Assembly: GCA_049791675.1 (NCBI GenBank)
Contig: JBARAD010000303.1
Coordinates: 1 to 64,000, forward strand
Direction of reading: 5' to 3'
Source of the DNA: Chryseosolibacter sp049791675
Lineage (GTDB): Bacteria > Bacteroidota > Bacteroidia > Cytophagales > Cyclobacteriaceae
Length of the DNA: 64,000 nt
Numbering within the stretch: position 1 is the stretch's first letter; every line of letters starts with the position of its first letter. Positions 1-10,300 of this stretch are shown here, piece by piece. The position numbers and the translations under genes were made by a program. The notes beneath the pieces were generated by a model. The model searched no databases. It saw nothing but the letters and a program-made list of their open reading frames with translations, and was not told the DNA's origin.

Positions 1-2171
1 AACGTAACTGTTCCTGCCGTAATTTCAGCGACCGAAGGTGTGTAGACGGCATTCAGTGTATTGGCATCAGGTGCATACGTTCCGGTTCCTCCGCTCCAGC
101 TTGCGGAAGAGGCGGAACCGCCTCTTGCGCCATTCAAGGTCACTGTTCCATTGCCGCAAATGGTCTGATCGCTGCCTGCATCGACCGTGGGCACCGGGTT
201 GATCGTAATAACGACATCATCGGAAACGGCGACGCAAGGTCCGGCTGCATCGGGATCGTTAGTCGTCAGGGTCAACGTAACCGTTCCTGCAATAATTTCT
301 GCGGCCGAGGGAGTATACACGGCGTTCAGTGTATTGGCGTCAGGCGCAAAAGTTCCGGTTCCTCCGCTCCAGCTTGCGGAAGCGGCGGAACCGCCTCTTG
401 TGCCATTCAAGGTCACAGTACTGTTACCACAGATCGTCTGATCCGCGCCTGCGCTGACAGTAGGCTGAGCGTTGATGGTGATGACCACATCATCCGACAC
501 CGCAGCGCATGGACCGGAGGTAGTCAGGGTCAACGTCACCGACCCTGCAGTGACTTCTCCTGCCGCAGGCGTGTAGACAGCGTTCAACGCGGTATTGTTG
601 GGCGTGAAAGTTCCCGCGCCGCCACTCCATGTTCCGCTCACAGCGGACCCTCCGGTTGCTGCGCTCAGCGTCACCGTACTACCTGCGCATATCGTCTGAT
701 CCGCGCCTGCGTCTACAGTAGCCAGCGCGTTTATTGTAATCGACACGTTATCGGTCGCCGCCACGCAGGGTCCTGCCGCATCCGGATCGTTCGTCGTTAA
801 TGTCAGCGTTACGGTGCCCGCGGCCATTTCTGCTGCCGAAGGTGTATACACTGCATTCATTGTTATGTTATTGGGTGCAAACGTGCCAGCGCCCCCGCTC
901 CACGTACCGGATACGGCCCCACTGAAAGAACCGCTGAGTGTTACCGTTTGATTGGCACAGATGATCTGGTCAGGGCCTGCGTTCGCGACCGCCGGCGGAT
1001 TGATCGTGATCAATACGTTGTCTGTTGCCGGAAGACAGGGGCCCGCGCCATCCGGATCATTTGTGGTTAAGGTCAGTGTTACCGATCCGGAAGCGGCTTC
1101 TGCCGCTGTCGGGGTGTAAGCGACATCTTCAGTGGTATTGTTCGGTGTGAACGTACCTGCACCACCACTCCAAATTACGGTAGTTGCCGTCCCTCCTATG
1201 GTCGCGTTCAGAACTACGACGCTGGGTCCGCATGTGGTCTGGTCCGGGCCTGCGTCAGCGGTCGCTGGTGCATTGCTGGTGACATTGACCTGATCGGCAT
1301 TGCCTGCGCAGATCCCGCCACTATCGTTGATGGTCCATGTAAATGTATTGACTCCTGTCGTCAGATTTCCCGCCACTGCATTGGGTGTATTCGCATTCGG
1401 TGAAAATGTGACGCCCCCCGGACCTGTCCATGTTCCCACTTCACCGGGGCCAGGTGCATTTGCGTTGAGGTTTGCAGCATCACCGCAAACAGTTTGATCG
1501 GCTCCCGCATTCGGCACGGTAGCAATCGGTACAGCAATATTGACCGAAAGCACGCAGTTTTTTGAATCGGTGATTTGGACCGTATAGGCCCCACCGTCAA
1601 GACTGGTGAACGATTCGGCGACGCCGTCCTCGTTGTTTCTGTCTGCGATGGGTGTAATGGCGGCCGGCCATGCGATATCGTACGGCGCTACACCACCGGT
1701 TATATTCAATAATATGGAACCGGTAGCATTCATTCCACCGGTTGCAGGATCACAATCCGGACCTATCGTAACCGCAGCATTCAAGGCATTTCCGGAAGTA
1801 ACATTAATGCCCAGGCCTCCGATGTTTACAAAACCACCCCCGGCGCAATTGACCCGGACGATATAATCGCCGTTGGGGATCCCCCCGAACTCCACCGCCG
1901 CGACGGCGCCTGTGGGCAAAGGAAGGGTGGTGCTGACCGTAACAGGCCCCAGCGGATCAGAAACATAGGAACCCGTTGTAATACTGAAGAGAAAAAAAGA
2001 AACTGCGGGGTCGCCATCGTAGAAGTAAGCCCTGATGGTACCATTTCCGCCGGCGTCATTACAGACTTCTACGACAGTAGCCCCCGCGGTTGGACACACA
2101 GCCTTCACCGTTATGGCCGCGGAAACCAGAAAGATGGAAAGGAAAAGGATCTTGGTCAGTAAGTGCTTCAT
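1..2171 (-). CDS. Repeat-built secreted surface adhesin, 5' part only (runs off left edge)
   Basis: The reverse strand stays open from an ATG at 2171 to the window edge, giving about 723 codons without a stop. The first 24 residues form a signal peptide ending in VKA. A non-repetitive region follows, and then tandem units of about 90 residues. Each unit holds a GxDQTIC motif, a GTWSGG-like motif, a VYTPSAAE motif and a TLTLTTNDPD motif. The GxDQTIC codons recur near 161, 431, 691, 961, 1231 and 1491, so the period is about 258-272 bp. Such Ig/PKD-like arrays are typical of cell-surface adhesins that Bacteroidota export through the type IX system; the sorting tail would lie beyond the left edge. 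The start overlaps the stop of the upstream small gene (ATGA), which suggests co-translation. The fold and the secretion route are inferred. Confidence 0.8.
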   Translation of the reverse strand, partial: MKHLLTKILFLSIFLVSAAITVKAVCPTAGATVVEVCNDAGGNGTIRAYFYDGDPAVSFFLFSITTGSYVSDPLGPVTVSTTLPLPTGAVAAVEFGGIPNGDYIVRVNCAGGGFVNIGGLGINVTSGNALNAAVTIGPDCDPATGGMNATGSILLNITGGVAPYDIAWPAAITPIADRNNEDGVAESFTSLDGGAYTVQITDSKNCVLSVNIAVPIATVPNAGADQTVCGDAANLNANAPGPGEVGTWTGPGGVTFSPNANTPNAVAGNLTTGVNTFTWTINDSGGICAGNADQVNVTSNAPATADAGPDQTTCGPSVVVLNATIGGTATTVIWSGGAGTFTPNNTTEDVAYTPTAAEAASGSVTLTLTTNDPDGAGPCLPATDNVLITINPPAVANAGPDQIICANQTVTLSGSFSGAVSGTWSGGAGTFAPNNITMNAVYTPSAAEMAAGTVTLTLTTNDPDAAGPCVAATDNVSITINALATVDAGADQTICAGSTVTLSAATGGSAVSGTWSGGAGTFTPNNTALNAVYTPAAGEVTAGSVTLTLTTSGPCAAVSDDVVITINAQPTVSAGADQTICGNSTVTLNGTRGGSAASASWSGGTGTFAPDANTLNAVYTPSAAEIIAGTVTLTLTTNDPDAAGPCVAVSDDVVITINPVPTVDAGSDQTICGNGTVTLNGARGGSASSASWSGGTGTYAPDANTLNAVYTPSVAEITAGTVT

Positions 2172-2554
2172 CTTCCCTGGTCTTTCTCAGTTATGACAAT
2201 TCCATCAAAACCACCGATCGTTTTGGAGCAGGATTCGCCCCACTCGATCTTTATGAAGTAGGTGGCAGGTTTAAGATTTTCGAATATTACTTTCCCCGGA
2301 GCGGTGGCTTTCCTGGTCTGAACCAGTGTAAGGGTTCCTGCCATTTCGAAGACTTTGAATGTATAAGCGCCGTTGGCCGGGCTTTTCAGGGAGACTTCGA
2401 TTTGGCCGGAGTTGGAATTTTTTTCAGCTGAAACGGAATGGAAGGAGAAATCGCCACTGCATTGCGCAAGGGCGGCGTGCTGACTAAAGAAAACAGACAT
2501 CCCTAAAAAGACAAAACACAGCAGTGGGTTGTAGGGACTACACCTTATTTTCAT
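2168..2554 (-). CDS. Small secreted protein of unknown function, coupled to the adhesin
   Basis: This is a 128-residue protein. It has an N-terminal signal peptide (hydrophobic stretch about residues 10-30, cleavage near ALAQ) and a short mature domain of alternating hydrophobic strands. The mature part contains SGQIEVSLKSPANG and GKVIFENLKPATYFIKI, a pattern like small Ig-fold or CarboxypepD-type beta sandwiches. Two cysteines in the mature part could pair. The stop overlaps the adhesin start by ATGA, so the two are probably one transcript. No family is recognised with certainty. It may be an accessory or a partner of the adhesin, but that rests on position only. Confidence 0.7.
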   Translation of the reverse strand: MKIRCSPYNPLLCFVFLGMSVFFSQHAALAQCSGDFSFHSVSAEKNSNSGQIEVSLKSPANGAYTFKVFEMAGTLTLVQTRKATAPGKVIFENLKPATYFIKIEWGESCSKTIGGFDGIVITEKDQGR

Positions 2555-2741
2555 ACAGGTAGAGGTAAATCTATATCAAAGCAAACAAAAATCAGTATAC
2601 CGTTTAAATAACCCTACAAAAGGTATAGTAACCCAAAAATCGATAATTAAAGGTCTGGATTACGCTTCGGTACTGCTTACAAAAAAAATCATTTACCCTA
2701 TGCGGGTAATATTTAGTTTAAAAAATCAAAGTTTTAGCGTA

Positions 2742-3290
2742 TTAAAACTTTCTTTTCAGGATCTCGCTCATCACCACTGCCTGTCTTAAGGTCTGCGGAT
2801 TCCGGATCAGACGTACATAGTCATCCAACAATTTATTTTGCCTTTGCTTTTCAAATGCGTTGAACTTTTGAAAATCGATCACGGTGTCCTGTAACCGCAG
2901 CGTCTCCTCCAGCGACTTGCGTTCAAAGACCTGGTTTTTAGCATCCTGGTACACTTTGAACACCCTGGCGTTCTCGGCATCATCGTAGGGAATCTGCTCA
3001 AGGCTGCGCGCCTCTTCCTTGAACTCGGTTTCATAACTTTCAAATTCAGGTTCCGGTTCCGGTTCGGGTTCCCTCCGCTGCACCTGTTTCGCTTCCGTGA
3101 TCTCCCGCAACAACTCCTCGAAGGTGAGTTGCTTTGGCCTTTCTGCGGCGGGCTGTTCCGTATGAATCGGGCGTCTTTCCGGCCGCGCGGCTTCCGGCGG
3201 CGCTCCTGCTTCCTGTTCCGGTTTTTTGAGCACTCTGCTCAAAAAATATATGACTCCTATAATAATATAAATCCAGAACTGAACATCCAT
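2742..3290 (-). CDS. Membrane-anchored charged hypothetical protein
   Basis: This is a 182-residue protein. It begins with one hydrophobic segment (about residues 4-20, WIYIIIGVIYFLSRV) followed by a positively charged KK, fitting a single N-terminal anchor with the rest in the cytoplasm. Residues 25-100 are very rich in Glu, Arg and Pro, including alternating EPEP, and are probably disordered. The last 80 residues look helical and end in RQAVVMSEILKRKF, a pattern seen in small uncharacterised Bacteroidota proteins. It is divergent from smc, with about 220 bp between them. The function is unknown. Confidence 0.75.
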   Translation of the reverse strand: MDVQFWIYIIIGVIYFLSRVLKKPEQEAGAPPEAARPERRPIHTEQPAAERPKQLTFEELLREITEAKQVQRREPEPEPEPEFESYETEFKEEARSLEQIPYDDAENARVFKVYQDAKNQVFERKSLEETLRLQDTVIDFQKFNAFEKQRQNKLLDDYVRLIRNPQTLRQAVVMSEILKRKF

Positions 3291-3378
3291 TAAACAAAAT
3301 TAATAAAATATTTCAAAATCCCTATTGCATTGATTTCTATCGGTTTCGGAATGGAATCCAGGTTCATCATTTATTTAT

Positions 3379-3410
3379 TTTGAATTGCGGATTTAAGGGA
3401 CTTATCTTTG
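3379..3410 (+). promoter_or_regulatory. Candidate Bacteroidota promoter for smc
   Basis: TTTG at 3379-3382 is followed after 20 bp by TATCTTTG at 3403-3410. This matches the known Bacteroidota sigma-ABfr pattern TTTG-N19-21-TAnnTTTG. It lies about 100 bp before the smc start. Confidence 0.6.
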
Positions 3411-3510
3411 CCATCTACCTTTCAGTACGGAGGCCGGGCAGGAACCACTACACACATCCCGCTGACCGTCTTCATACGGGAGGATTTTCAACCACTACAA
3501 CCACTATAGC

Positions 3511-6500
3511 ATGCAATTAGCGAAACTGGAGATTAAAGGCTTCAAGAGTTTTGCCGACAAGATCGTTATTAATTTTGACGAAGGAATTACCGGAATTGTT
3601 GGTCCAAACGGATGCGGAAAGTCTAATGTAGTTGACTCTATCCGCTGGGTGTTAGGTGAGCAGAAGACGAGTGCGCTGCGTTCCGAAAAAATGGAGAATG
3701 TCATTTTTAACGGTACGAGCCAGCGCGCCCCGCAGCAGATGGCAGAGGTGTCCCTGACCATTAACAACACGAAGAACATTCTCCCTACAGAATATTCACA
3801 GATCACCATTACCCGCAGACTGTACAGGTCTGGTGAAAGTGAATATCTGCTGAACGGAGTAACGTGCCGGCTCAAGGACATCACGAACCTGTTCATGGAT
3901 ACAGGTGTTGCCTCCAATAGCTATGCGATCATCGAATTGGGTATGGTGGATGACCTGCTCAACGACAAAGATCACAGCAGGAGAACGCTCTTCGAGGAAG
4001 CGGCAGGGATCTCCAAGTTCAAGAAGCGAAAAAAAGAAACTTTGAAAAAACTCGAAGACACCGATGCCGACCTCGAGCGCGTCGAAGATCTTCTTTTCGA
4101 AATTGAAAAAAATATGAAAAGCCTGGAGAAACAGGCCCGTCAGACTGAAAACTATTACCGGATCAAGGAAGAATACAAGCAAAAAAGCATTCACCTGGCC
4201 AAGGTGATCGTTAACAAGCAGAAGGAAAAATTCAACACCATTACCGGTGAGATCGCTTCTGAGAACGACCGGAAGATCGCCATGGCTTCTGACATCGCAG
4301 AAAAAGAAGCTGCCATCGAGAAAGCGAAATCCGAGTTGATCCTGAAAGAAAAAACACTGTCCTCAAGACAGAAAGCGATCAACGAGTTTGTTTCCAGGAT
4401 CCGCCATTACGAAAGTGAAAAACAGATCAAGAACGAAAGGCTGAAATACCTGAACGACCGTGCCAATGGTCTTCGCGAGCAGATCGAACAGGATAAGAAA
4501 AGCAATGAACGCGCGCGGTTCAGCATTCAGAGCCTTGAAAATGAAAAAGAAAATGCCGAACAGATCCTTCAGGAGATCAATCAGAAGCTTGAACATCTGA
4601 AGGCTGAATACGAAGAACAGAAACGCAAAACAACTTCGCTGCAGGCGCAATCCGACTCGATCCGTCAGGTACTGCGCGAGCGCCAGGAAGAAACCTTCAA
4701 GGTGAACAAGGATGTGGAGATCCGCGAGATCCAGGTATCATCCTTTAAACAGGAACTCGAGCGCACTGCCACCGACACTTCCCAGCAAAGCGCAAGCTTG
4801 CAGGAATTCGAAAAGAAGCTGGTAGTGCTTCAGGACGAGATCAAAGGAAAGACTGAAGCACTGGATACGCTGAAGAAGGAAGAAGAGCATGTTCACGAAC
4901 GCACCGCCTCCCTGGAAAAAACCATCGAGATGATCCGCGAAGAGATGAATGTGACGAACCGGAAACTCGATGCGAGACAGAATGAGTTCAACCTGACCAA
5001 ATCGCTCGTCGAGAACCTCGAAGGATTTCCCGAAGCGATCAAGTTCCTCAAAAAGAAGATCGCGAAGAATGCGCCGCTTCTTTCCGATATTCTCACGACC
5101 TCGGAAGAGTACAGAGTGGCCATCGAAAATTACCTTGAGCCATACCTCAACTATTACATTGTTGAGCACGAATCGGAGGCGTATGAGGCCATTAATATTC
5201 TCAGCGACGCCTCCAAAGGCAAAGCCCATTTCTTTATCCTGGACGCTTTTGAAAAATTCGAGTCGTCGTCGACCCGCATTTACTCGAATGCATTCCCGGC
5301 CACACAGATCATCGAATTCGATCCCAAGTATAAGAAACTCATGTCCTATATCCTGGACCGGGTTTATATCTACGAGGGCGATGTAAAGAATATTCCTTCC
5401 ACGGATGAAAATACTTTCATCACGAAAAGCGGGAAGCTTACCAGAAGACGTTTCAGCATTTCCGGCGGTTCCGTTGGATTGTTCGAGGGTAAAAAAATAG
5501 GGCGGGCCAAGAACCTGGAGAAACTTGAAAAAGAGATCAGGGAACTCACTACCAAACTCGACGAGATCAGAGCAAGCCTTCTTGAGAAACAACGTGATTT
5601 CGAGAAACTGCGCAACAATAAATTGCGTCATGAGATCGAGAATCTCCAGAACGAGATTCGTCAGGTAAACGAAGAACACGTATCCGTACGGACCAAGCGC
5701 GAACAGTTCGCGAACATGCTCAGCAGTGCCGATCTTCGCCGGGAAGACATTCTTGAAAAGATCGATACCCTGTTGCGGGAGCTCGATGAATTAAAACCGA
5801 AGGCGCAACGGGCACAGCAGGAACTGACCGAACAGGAGGGCAAACTTTCATTCCTGTCGGAAGATGTTGCCTCGCACTCAGAATTGCTTAGCCAGAAATC
5901 AGCCGCGTTCAACGAACAGAATATCTTCTTCCACCAGCAGGAAAACCGCGTAAAGAGCATTGACCAGGAGATCCGCTTCAAGCAGGAGTCCATGGACCAG
6001 AGCGGACAACGCATCCAGGTGAACACGGAGGAATTGCAGCGGAATGAGAAGGAGATCAGCACCATTGTTGAATCTACGCTGGTCAATGATGATGAACTGA
6101 TCGGCATGTACTCCGAAAAGGAGGAAATGGAAAAAGGTCTCAGTGAAGCTGAGAAAGAGTATTACGAATCCCGTGGCAACATCGATGTCATCGAAAAAGA
6201 GCTTCGCGAGGTCCAGCATACACGGCAGCGGCTCGACACGCACCTGATGGAGCTTCAGAACACCCTGAACGAAAGCAAGCTTCAGCTCAATTCCGTAAAG
6301 GAACGCTTGTCCGTTGAATTCAATGTGGATCTCGACCAGGTTACGGGCCAGCCCACGCCTGAAGAAACAGCGGAGCTGATGAAGGCTGATGAAGATAAGA
6401 TCCGCCAGGAAGTTACCAAGATCCGGGAACGGCTCGATAACATGGGTCCGATCAACCCCATGGCTATGGAAGCTTATACAGAGATCAAGGAGCGCAACGA

Positions 6501-7047
6501 TTTCATCAATACGCAAAAAGAAGACCTGTTGAAGGCGAAGGAGTCCCTCTTCAACACCATCAACGAAATAGAAGGTGTCGCCAGTGAGACTTTTATGGAT
6601 TCCTTCAACAAGATCAAGGAACACTTTATCCGGGTATTCAGGTCGTTGTTCACCGAAGGCGACGAATGCGATCTGAGACTGGTGGATCCCAGCAAGCCAC
6701 TTGATTCTGAGATCGAGATCATCGCGAAGCCCAAAGGCAAGCGGCCGCTGACCATCAATCAGCTTTCAGGAGGGGAGAAAACACTCACGGCAACAGCCCT
6801 GCTTTTCAGCATGTATCTGCTCAAGCCCGCTCCCTTCTGTATTTTCGATGAGGTGGATGCTCCGCTTGACGACGCCAATATTGATAAATTCAATAACATC
6901 ATTCGCAACTTCAGCAAGGACAGCCAGTTTGTGATCGTTACCCATAACAAGAGAACAATGTCTTCCACTGACGTAATCTACGGTATCACCATGGTGGAGA
7001 AAGGTATCTCCAGGGTTGTGCCCGTCGACCTGCGCGAATTGGCCTAG
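3511..7047 (+). CDS. smc: Chromosome segregation ATPase SMC
   Basis: SMC proteins are long antiparallel coiled-coil ATPases that compact and segregate the chromosome together with ScpA and ScpB. At 1178 residues this one has the normal length. The N-terminal head has a Walker A motif, GPNGCGKS, at residues 31-38. Two long coiled coils rich in Glu, Lys and Gln flank a hinge at about residues 500-640. The C-terminal head carries the ABC signature LSGGEKTLTATALLFS and the Walker B motif CIFDEVDAPLDD. All ATPase motifs are intact. The gene is monocistronic here: it has its own promoter-like element upstream and a strong terminator about 20 bp after the stop. No scpA or scpB gene is nearby. Confidence 0.97.
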   Translation: MQLAKLEIKGFKSFADKIVINFDEGITGIVGPNGCGKSNVVDSIRWVLGEQKTSALRSEKMENVIFNGTSQRAPQQMAEVSLTINNTKNILPTEYSQITITRRLYRSGESEYLLNGVTCRLKDITNLFMDTGVASNSYAIIELGMVDDLLNDKDHSRRTLFEEAAGISKFKKRKKETLKKLEDTDADLERVEDLLFEIEKNMKSLEKQARQTENYYRIKEEYKQKSIHLAKVIVNKQKEKFNTITGEIASENDRKIAMASDIAEKEAAIEKAKSELILKEKTLSSRQKAINEFVSRIRHYESEKQIKNERLKYLNDRANGLREQIEQDKKSNERARFSIQSLENEKENAEQILQEINQKLEHLKAEYEEQKRKTTSLQAQSDSIRQVLRERQEETFKVNKDVEIREIQVSSFKQELERTATDTSQQSASLQEFEKKLVVLQDEIKGKTEALDTLKKEEEHVHERTASLEKTIEMIREEMNVTNRKLDARQNEFNLTKSLVENLEGFPEAIKFLKKKIAKNAPLLSDILTTSEEYRVAIENYLEPYLNYYIVEHESEAYEAINILSDASKGKAHFFILDAFEKFESSSTRIYSNAFPATQIIEFDPKYKKLMSYILDRVYIYEGDVKNIPSTDENTFITKSGKLTRRRFSISGGSVGLFEGKKIGRAKNLEKLEKEIRELTTKLDEIRASLLEKQRDFEKLRNNKLRHEIENLQNEIRQVNEEHVSVRTKREQFANMLSSADLRREDILEKIDTLLRELDELKPKAQRAQQELTEQEGKLSFLSEDVASHSELLSQKSAAFNEQNIFFHQQENRVKSIDQEIRFKQESMDQSGQRIQVNTEELQRNEKEISTIVESTLVNDDELIGMYSEKEEMEKGLSEAEKEYYESRGNIDVIEKELREVQHTRQRLDTHLMELQNTLNESKLQLNSVKERLSVEFNVDLDQVTGQPTPEETAELMKADEDKIRQEVTKIRERLDNMGPINPMAMEAYTEIKERNDFINTQKEDLLKAKESLFNTINEIEGVASETFMDSFNKIKEHFIRVFRSLFTEGDECDLRLVDPSKPLDSEIEIIAKPKGKRPLTINQLSGGEKTLTATALLFSMYLLKPAPFCIFDEVDAPLDDANIDKFNNIIRNFSKDSQFVIVTHNKRTMSSTDVIYGITMVEKGISRVVPVDLRELA

Positions 7048-7066
7048 AAAGTATAATTTACGGTTT

Positions 7067-7101
7067 AAAGCCCTGACTACCAAGTAGTCAGGGCTTTTTT
7101 T
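7067..7101 (+). terminator. Rho-independent terminator after smc
   Basis: This is a perfect inverted repeat of at least 11 bp, GCCCTGACTAC (7070-7080) and GTAGTCAGGGC (7084-7094), with a 3-nt loop and seven T residues directly after it. Flanking AAA/TTT extends the stem. Confidence 0.92.
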
Positions 7102-7272
7102 ATATCCGATCGTCTCCCGCGCAACGACACTGCATCAGACCTGTATTTCAAACTGCATTCAGCCCTGTAACCAACGCTGCATTGCTACCGCGCGCGCCGT
7201 CCTTCAGATTGTGGAAGTAGATTTTTTTTCCGAACTTTAAAATCCTCCCCACCAGTCGGATTCTTGACCAAT

Positions 7273-7304
7273 ATTGTTTATTTTTTCGTTTTCAGATACC
7301 ATTG
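7273..7304 (+). promoter_or_regulatory. Weak candidate promoter in the 295-bp gap before the SusCD locus
   Basis: ATTG (7273-7276), 20 bp, then TACCATTG (7297-7304) matches the TTTG/TAnnTTTG pattern with one change in each box. It lies 92 bp before the susC-like start. Nothing else recognisable is seen between the smc terminator and 7397, and no regulator gene is adjacent. Confidence 0.35.
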
Positions 7305-7396
7305 GATATGCATCACGCGCGTACAGTTTTGCCTCCTTTCTTAATACAACCCTCTTGTCAGTCGAAGGTCAACTAACGGATTAAGCTAACCGAAAC

Positions 7397-10300
7397 ATGA
7401 AATTTTTTTTGTTCTCAATTCTATTGGCCTTCGGAATCCTGATCCATGCCAAAGCACAGGAAATGACCGTGACCGGGAAGGTGACATCGGCCGCCGATGG
7501 CAGCGAACTTCCCAATGTCAGCATCAGAATAAACGGTTCAGGCCGCGGAGCCGTCACGGACTTTGACGGAAACTATAAGGTGAACGTGGGATCAGGCACG
7601 GATACGCTTCTGTTTACTTTTATCGGTTTCAATAACCACACCGAAGTGGTAGGAAACAGGGCGGTGATCGATGTTCAGCTATCGGAAGAATCCACCGAAT
7701 TGGGCGAAGTGGTGATCACCGGCTTCCAGGAAGTACAGCGTAAACTTTTCACGGGATCCGCCGCGAATGTAAAAATGACCGATGCGAAAATTACCGGGAT
7801 GACCGACGCGACGCAAATGCTTGAAGGCCGTGTGGCCGGCGTCACTGTCGACAACGTGTCGGGAACTTTCGGCACAAGTCCCAAGATCCGTATCCGCGGG
7901 AACACCTCTATTAATGGCGATAACCAACCCCTCTTTGTGGTGGACGGTGTCATCCTGGAAGATCTCAACAATGTGAGCGCCGATGATATCATGACGGGTA
8001 ATGCCAACACCCTGACCGCATCTTCGATCGCCGGACTCAACCCCGATGACATCGAATCCTTTCAGGTGCTGAAGGACGCGTCCGCCACTGCCCTCTACGG
8101 CACCCGCGCCAAGAGTGGCGTGATCGTCATCACGACGAAGCGCGGCAGGAGCGGCCAGACCCGAGTGAATTATTCGGGGAATTTTTCCATTCACCTGCGT
8201 CCTACCTACGCGCAGTTCGACATCCTCAACTCGGTGGATGAAATGTCCGTTTACCGCGAGATGCATGAAAAAGGTCTTGTTGACATTACAACATCGGTCA
8301 AGGCGCAGAACTATGGTTCCCTTGGAAAAATGTTCGCGCTGATCTCCGACCACCAGATCCCCTGGGGTCCTGACGGTTCACTCAATGAGGAATTTTTAAA
8401 TCAATACGAAACCGCCAACACAGACTGGTTCGATGTTCTGTTCAGGGATTATTCTTTCCAGCAACAGCACTCTGTGAGTTTGACATCGGGAACAGAAAAA
8501 CATAACAGTTACTACTCGCTGAGCTTTCTCAACGACAATGGGCAGACCATTGCCGATAACGTCAAGCGTTACTCCGGCACGGCGAAAAACAGTTTCCAGT
8601 TCACCAACCGGTTATCACTCGATCTCAAGCTCACTGCCAATTACCGACAGCAACAGGTGCCAGGCACGACGAACAGGGACTTTGATCCGATCACGGGAAG
8701 GTACAAACGTGACTTTGATATCAACCCGTTGAGTTATGCGTTGAAGACGAGCCGGTCCATCCGGCCCTATGACAGCGATGGCAACCTCGAGTATTTCCGG
8801 CGCAACTACGCTCCTTTCAATATCCTGCGGGAAATCAAATTGAATTATATCAATATCGACGTCGCCGATATCGCCACCCAGGCGGATCTCAATTTTGATC
8901 TCACGGACAACCTCACCCTGCGCAGCACCGTGCAGGGGCGTTACGCCACGACACAACGTGAGCATGTGATCCATGAGCGATCCAACCAGGCAGAAGCCTA
9001 CCGGGCCGATGATACGCAATACATACAGGAAGCGAACCGGTTGCTGTTCAGTGATCCTGACGACCCGGGTGCGCAACCCAAGGTAGTGTTGCCGGAAGGA
9101 GGTTTCAACAATGTGAATGAAGACGAGCTCAAGAATTTTTACGTCCGCAACAGCATAGACTGGTCTTCGACTTTCAACACCGTGCACAGCGTGAGTGTTC
9201 TTGGCGGACAGGAGATCAAATTCACAGACAGGTTTGGAAGAAGAGTGGATGGCATCGGCGTCGTGTATGAAAACGGCGGGATCGTCAACACCGATCCGCT
9301 GATGATCGATTTTCTGAACAGGCAAGGGATCCGCACCTACGAGATCAGTGTCGACCGCGAACGTTTTGCGGGTTTGTTCCTGAATGCCGCGTATTCATTC
9401 AATGAAAAATATATCTTTAACGGAACGGTCCGGTACGACGGCTCGAACAGGCTGGGGAAAAGCAAGAACGCACGCTACCTGCCAACCTGGAACGTGAGCG
9501 CGGCCTGGAATATCGACCGGGAATCCTTCTTCGATTTTGCCTGGATAGATTATCTGAAACTCCGGGGAACCTATGGACTGTCCGCCAACCTCGGCCCGAA
9601 TACAAGCGCGTTGTTAAATCTGCAATCAGCCGTCACGTTACGCCCCACAGATGTCGAGACCTATCTTTACATTCAGGATCTGGAGAACTCCGATCTGACC
9701 TGGGAAAAACTCAAGGAACTCAATGTGGGTTTTGACTTCGGCGTGTTTAAGAGCAACGTCACCGGTACTGTGGATTTCTATAAAAGAAATTCGTTTGATC
9801 TTATTGGCTTAATGCAGACAAGCGGAGTGGGCGGGAACGCCTTCAAGAACGGCAACTATGCAGACATGGCATCCGAAGGTTTCGAGGTATCCATCAATAC
9901 GGTCAACCTCGCCATCAACGACTTCCGGTGGATGACGAATTTCAACATTGGTTATTCCAGAGACAGGATCACACGTCTCGACTTCAATCCGCGTCTTGCG
10001 GATGCCATTGCGCAGGGCGGCGCGGCCGTGATCGGCGGACCGAGGCGAGGCTTGTTCTCCACCAAGTTTGCAGGCCTGGATTCCCGTGGCATCCCAACCT
10101 ACCTGGATGATACGGGAGAGGTGGTGTATAACTATGATCTCCAGGACAGGGAAAATTTAAGAGATATCCTCAAATACGAGGGGTCCGCTGAACCACGAGG
10201 CGCGGGCGGTTTCGGCAACATTTTCAGTTACAGGAATTTCTCCCTGAATGTGTTCCTCTCCTTCAAGTTCGATTACAAGATCCGGCTCGATGACGCGTTC

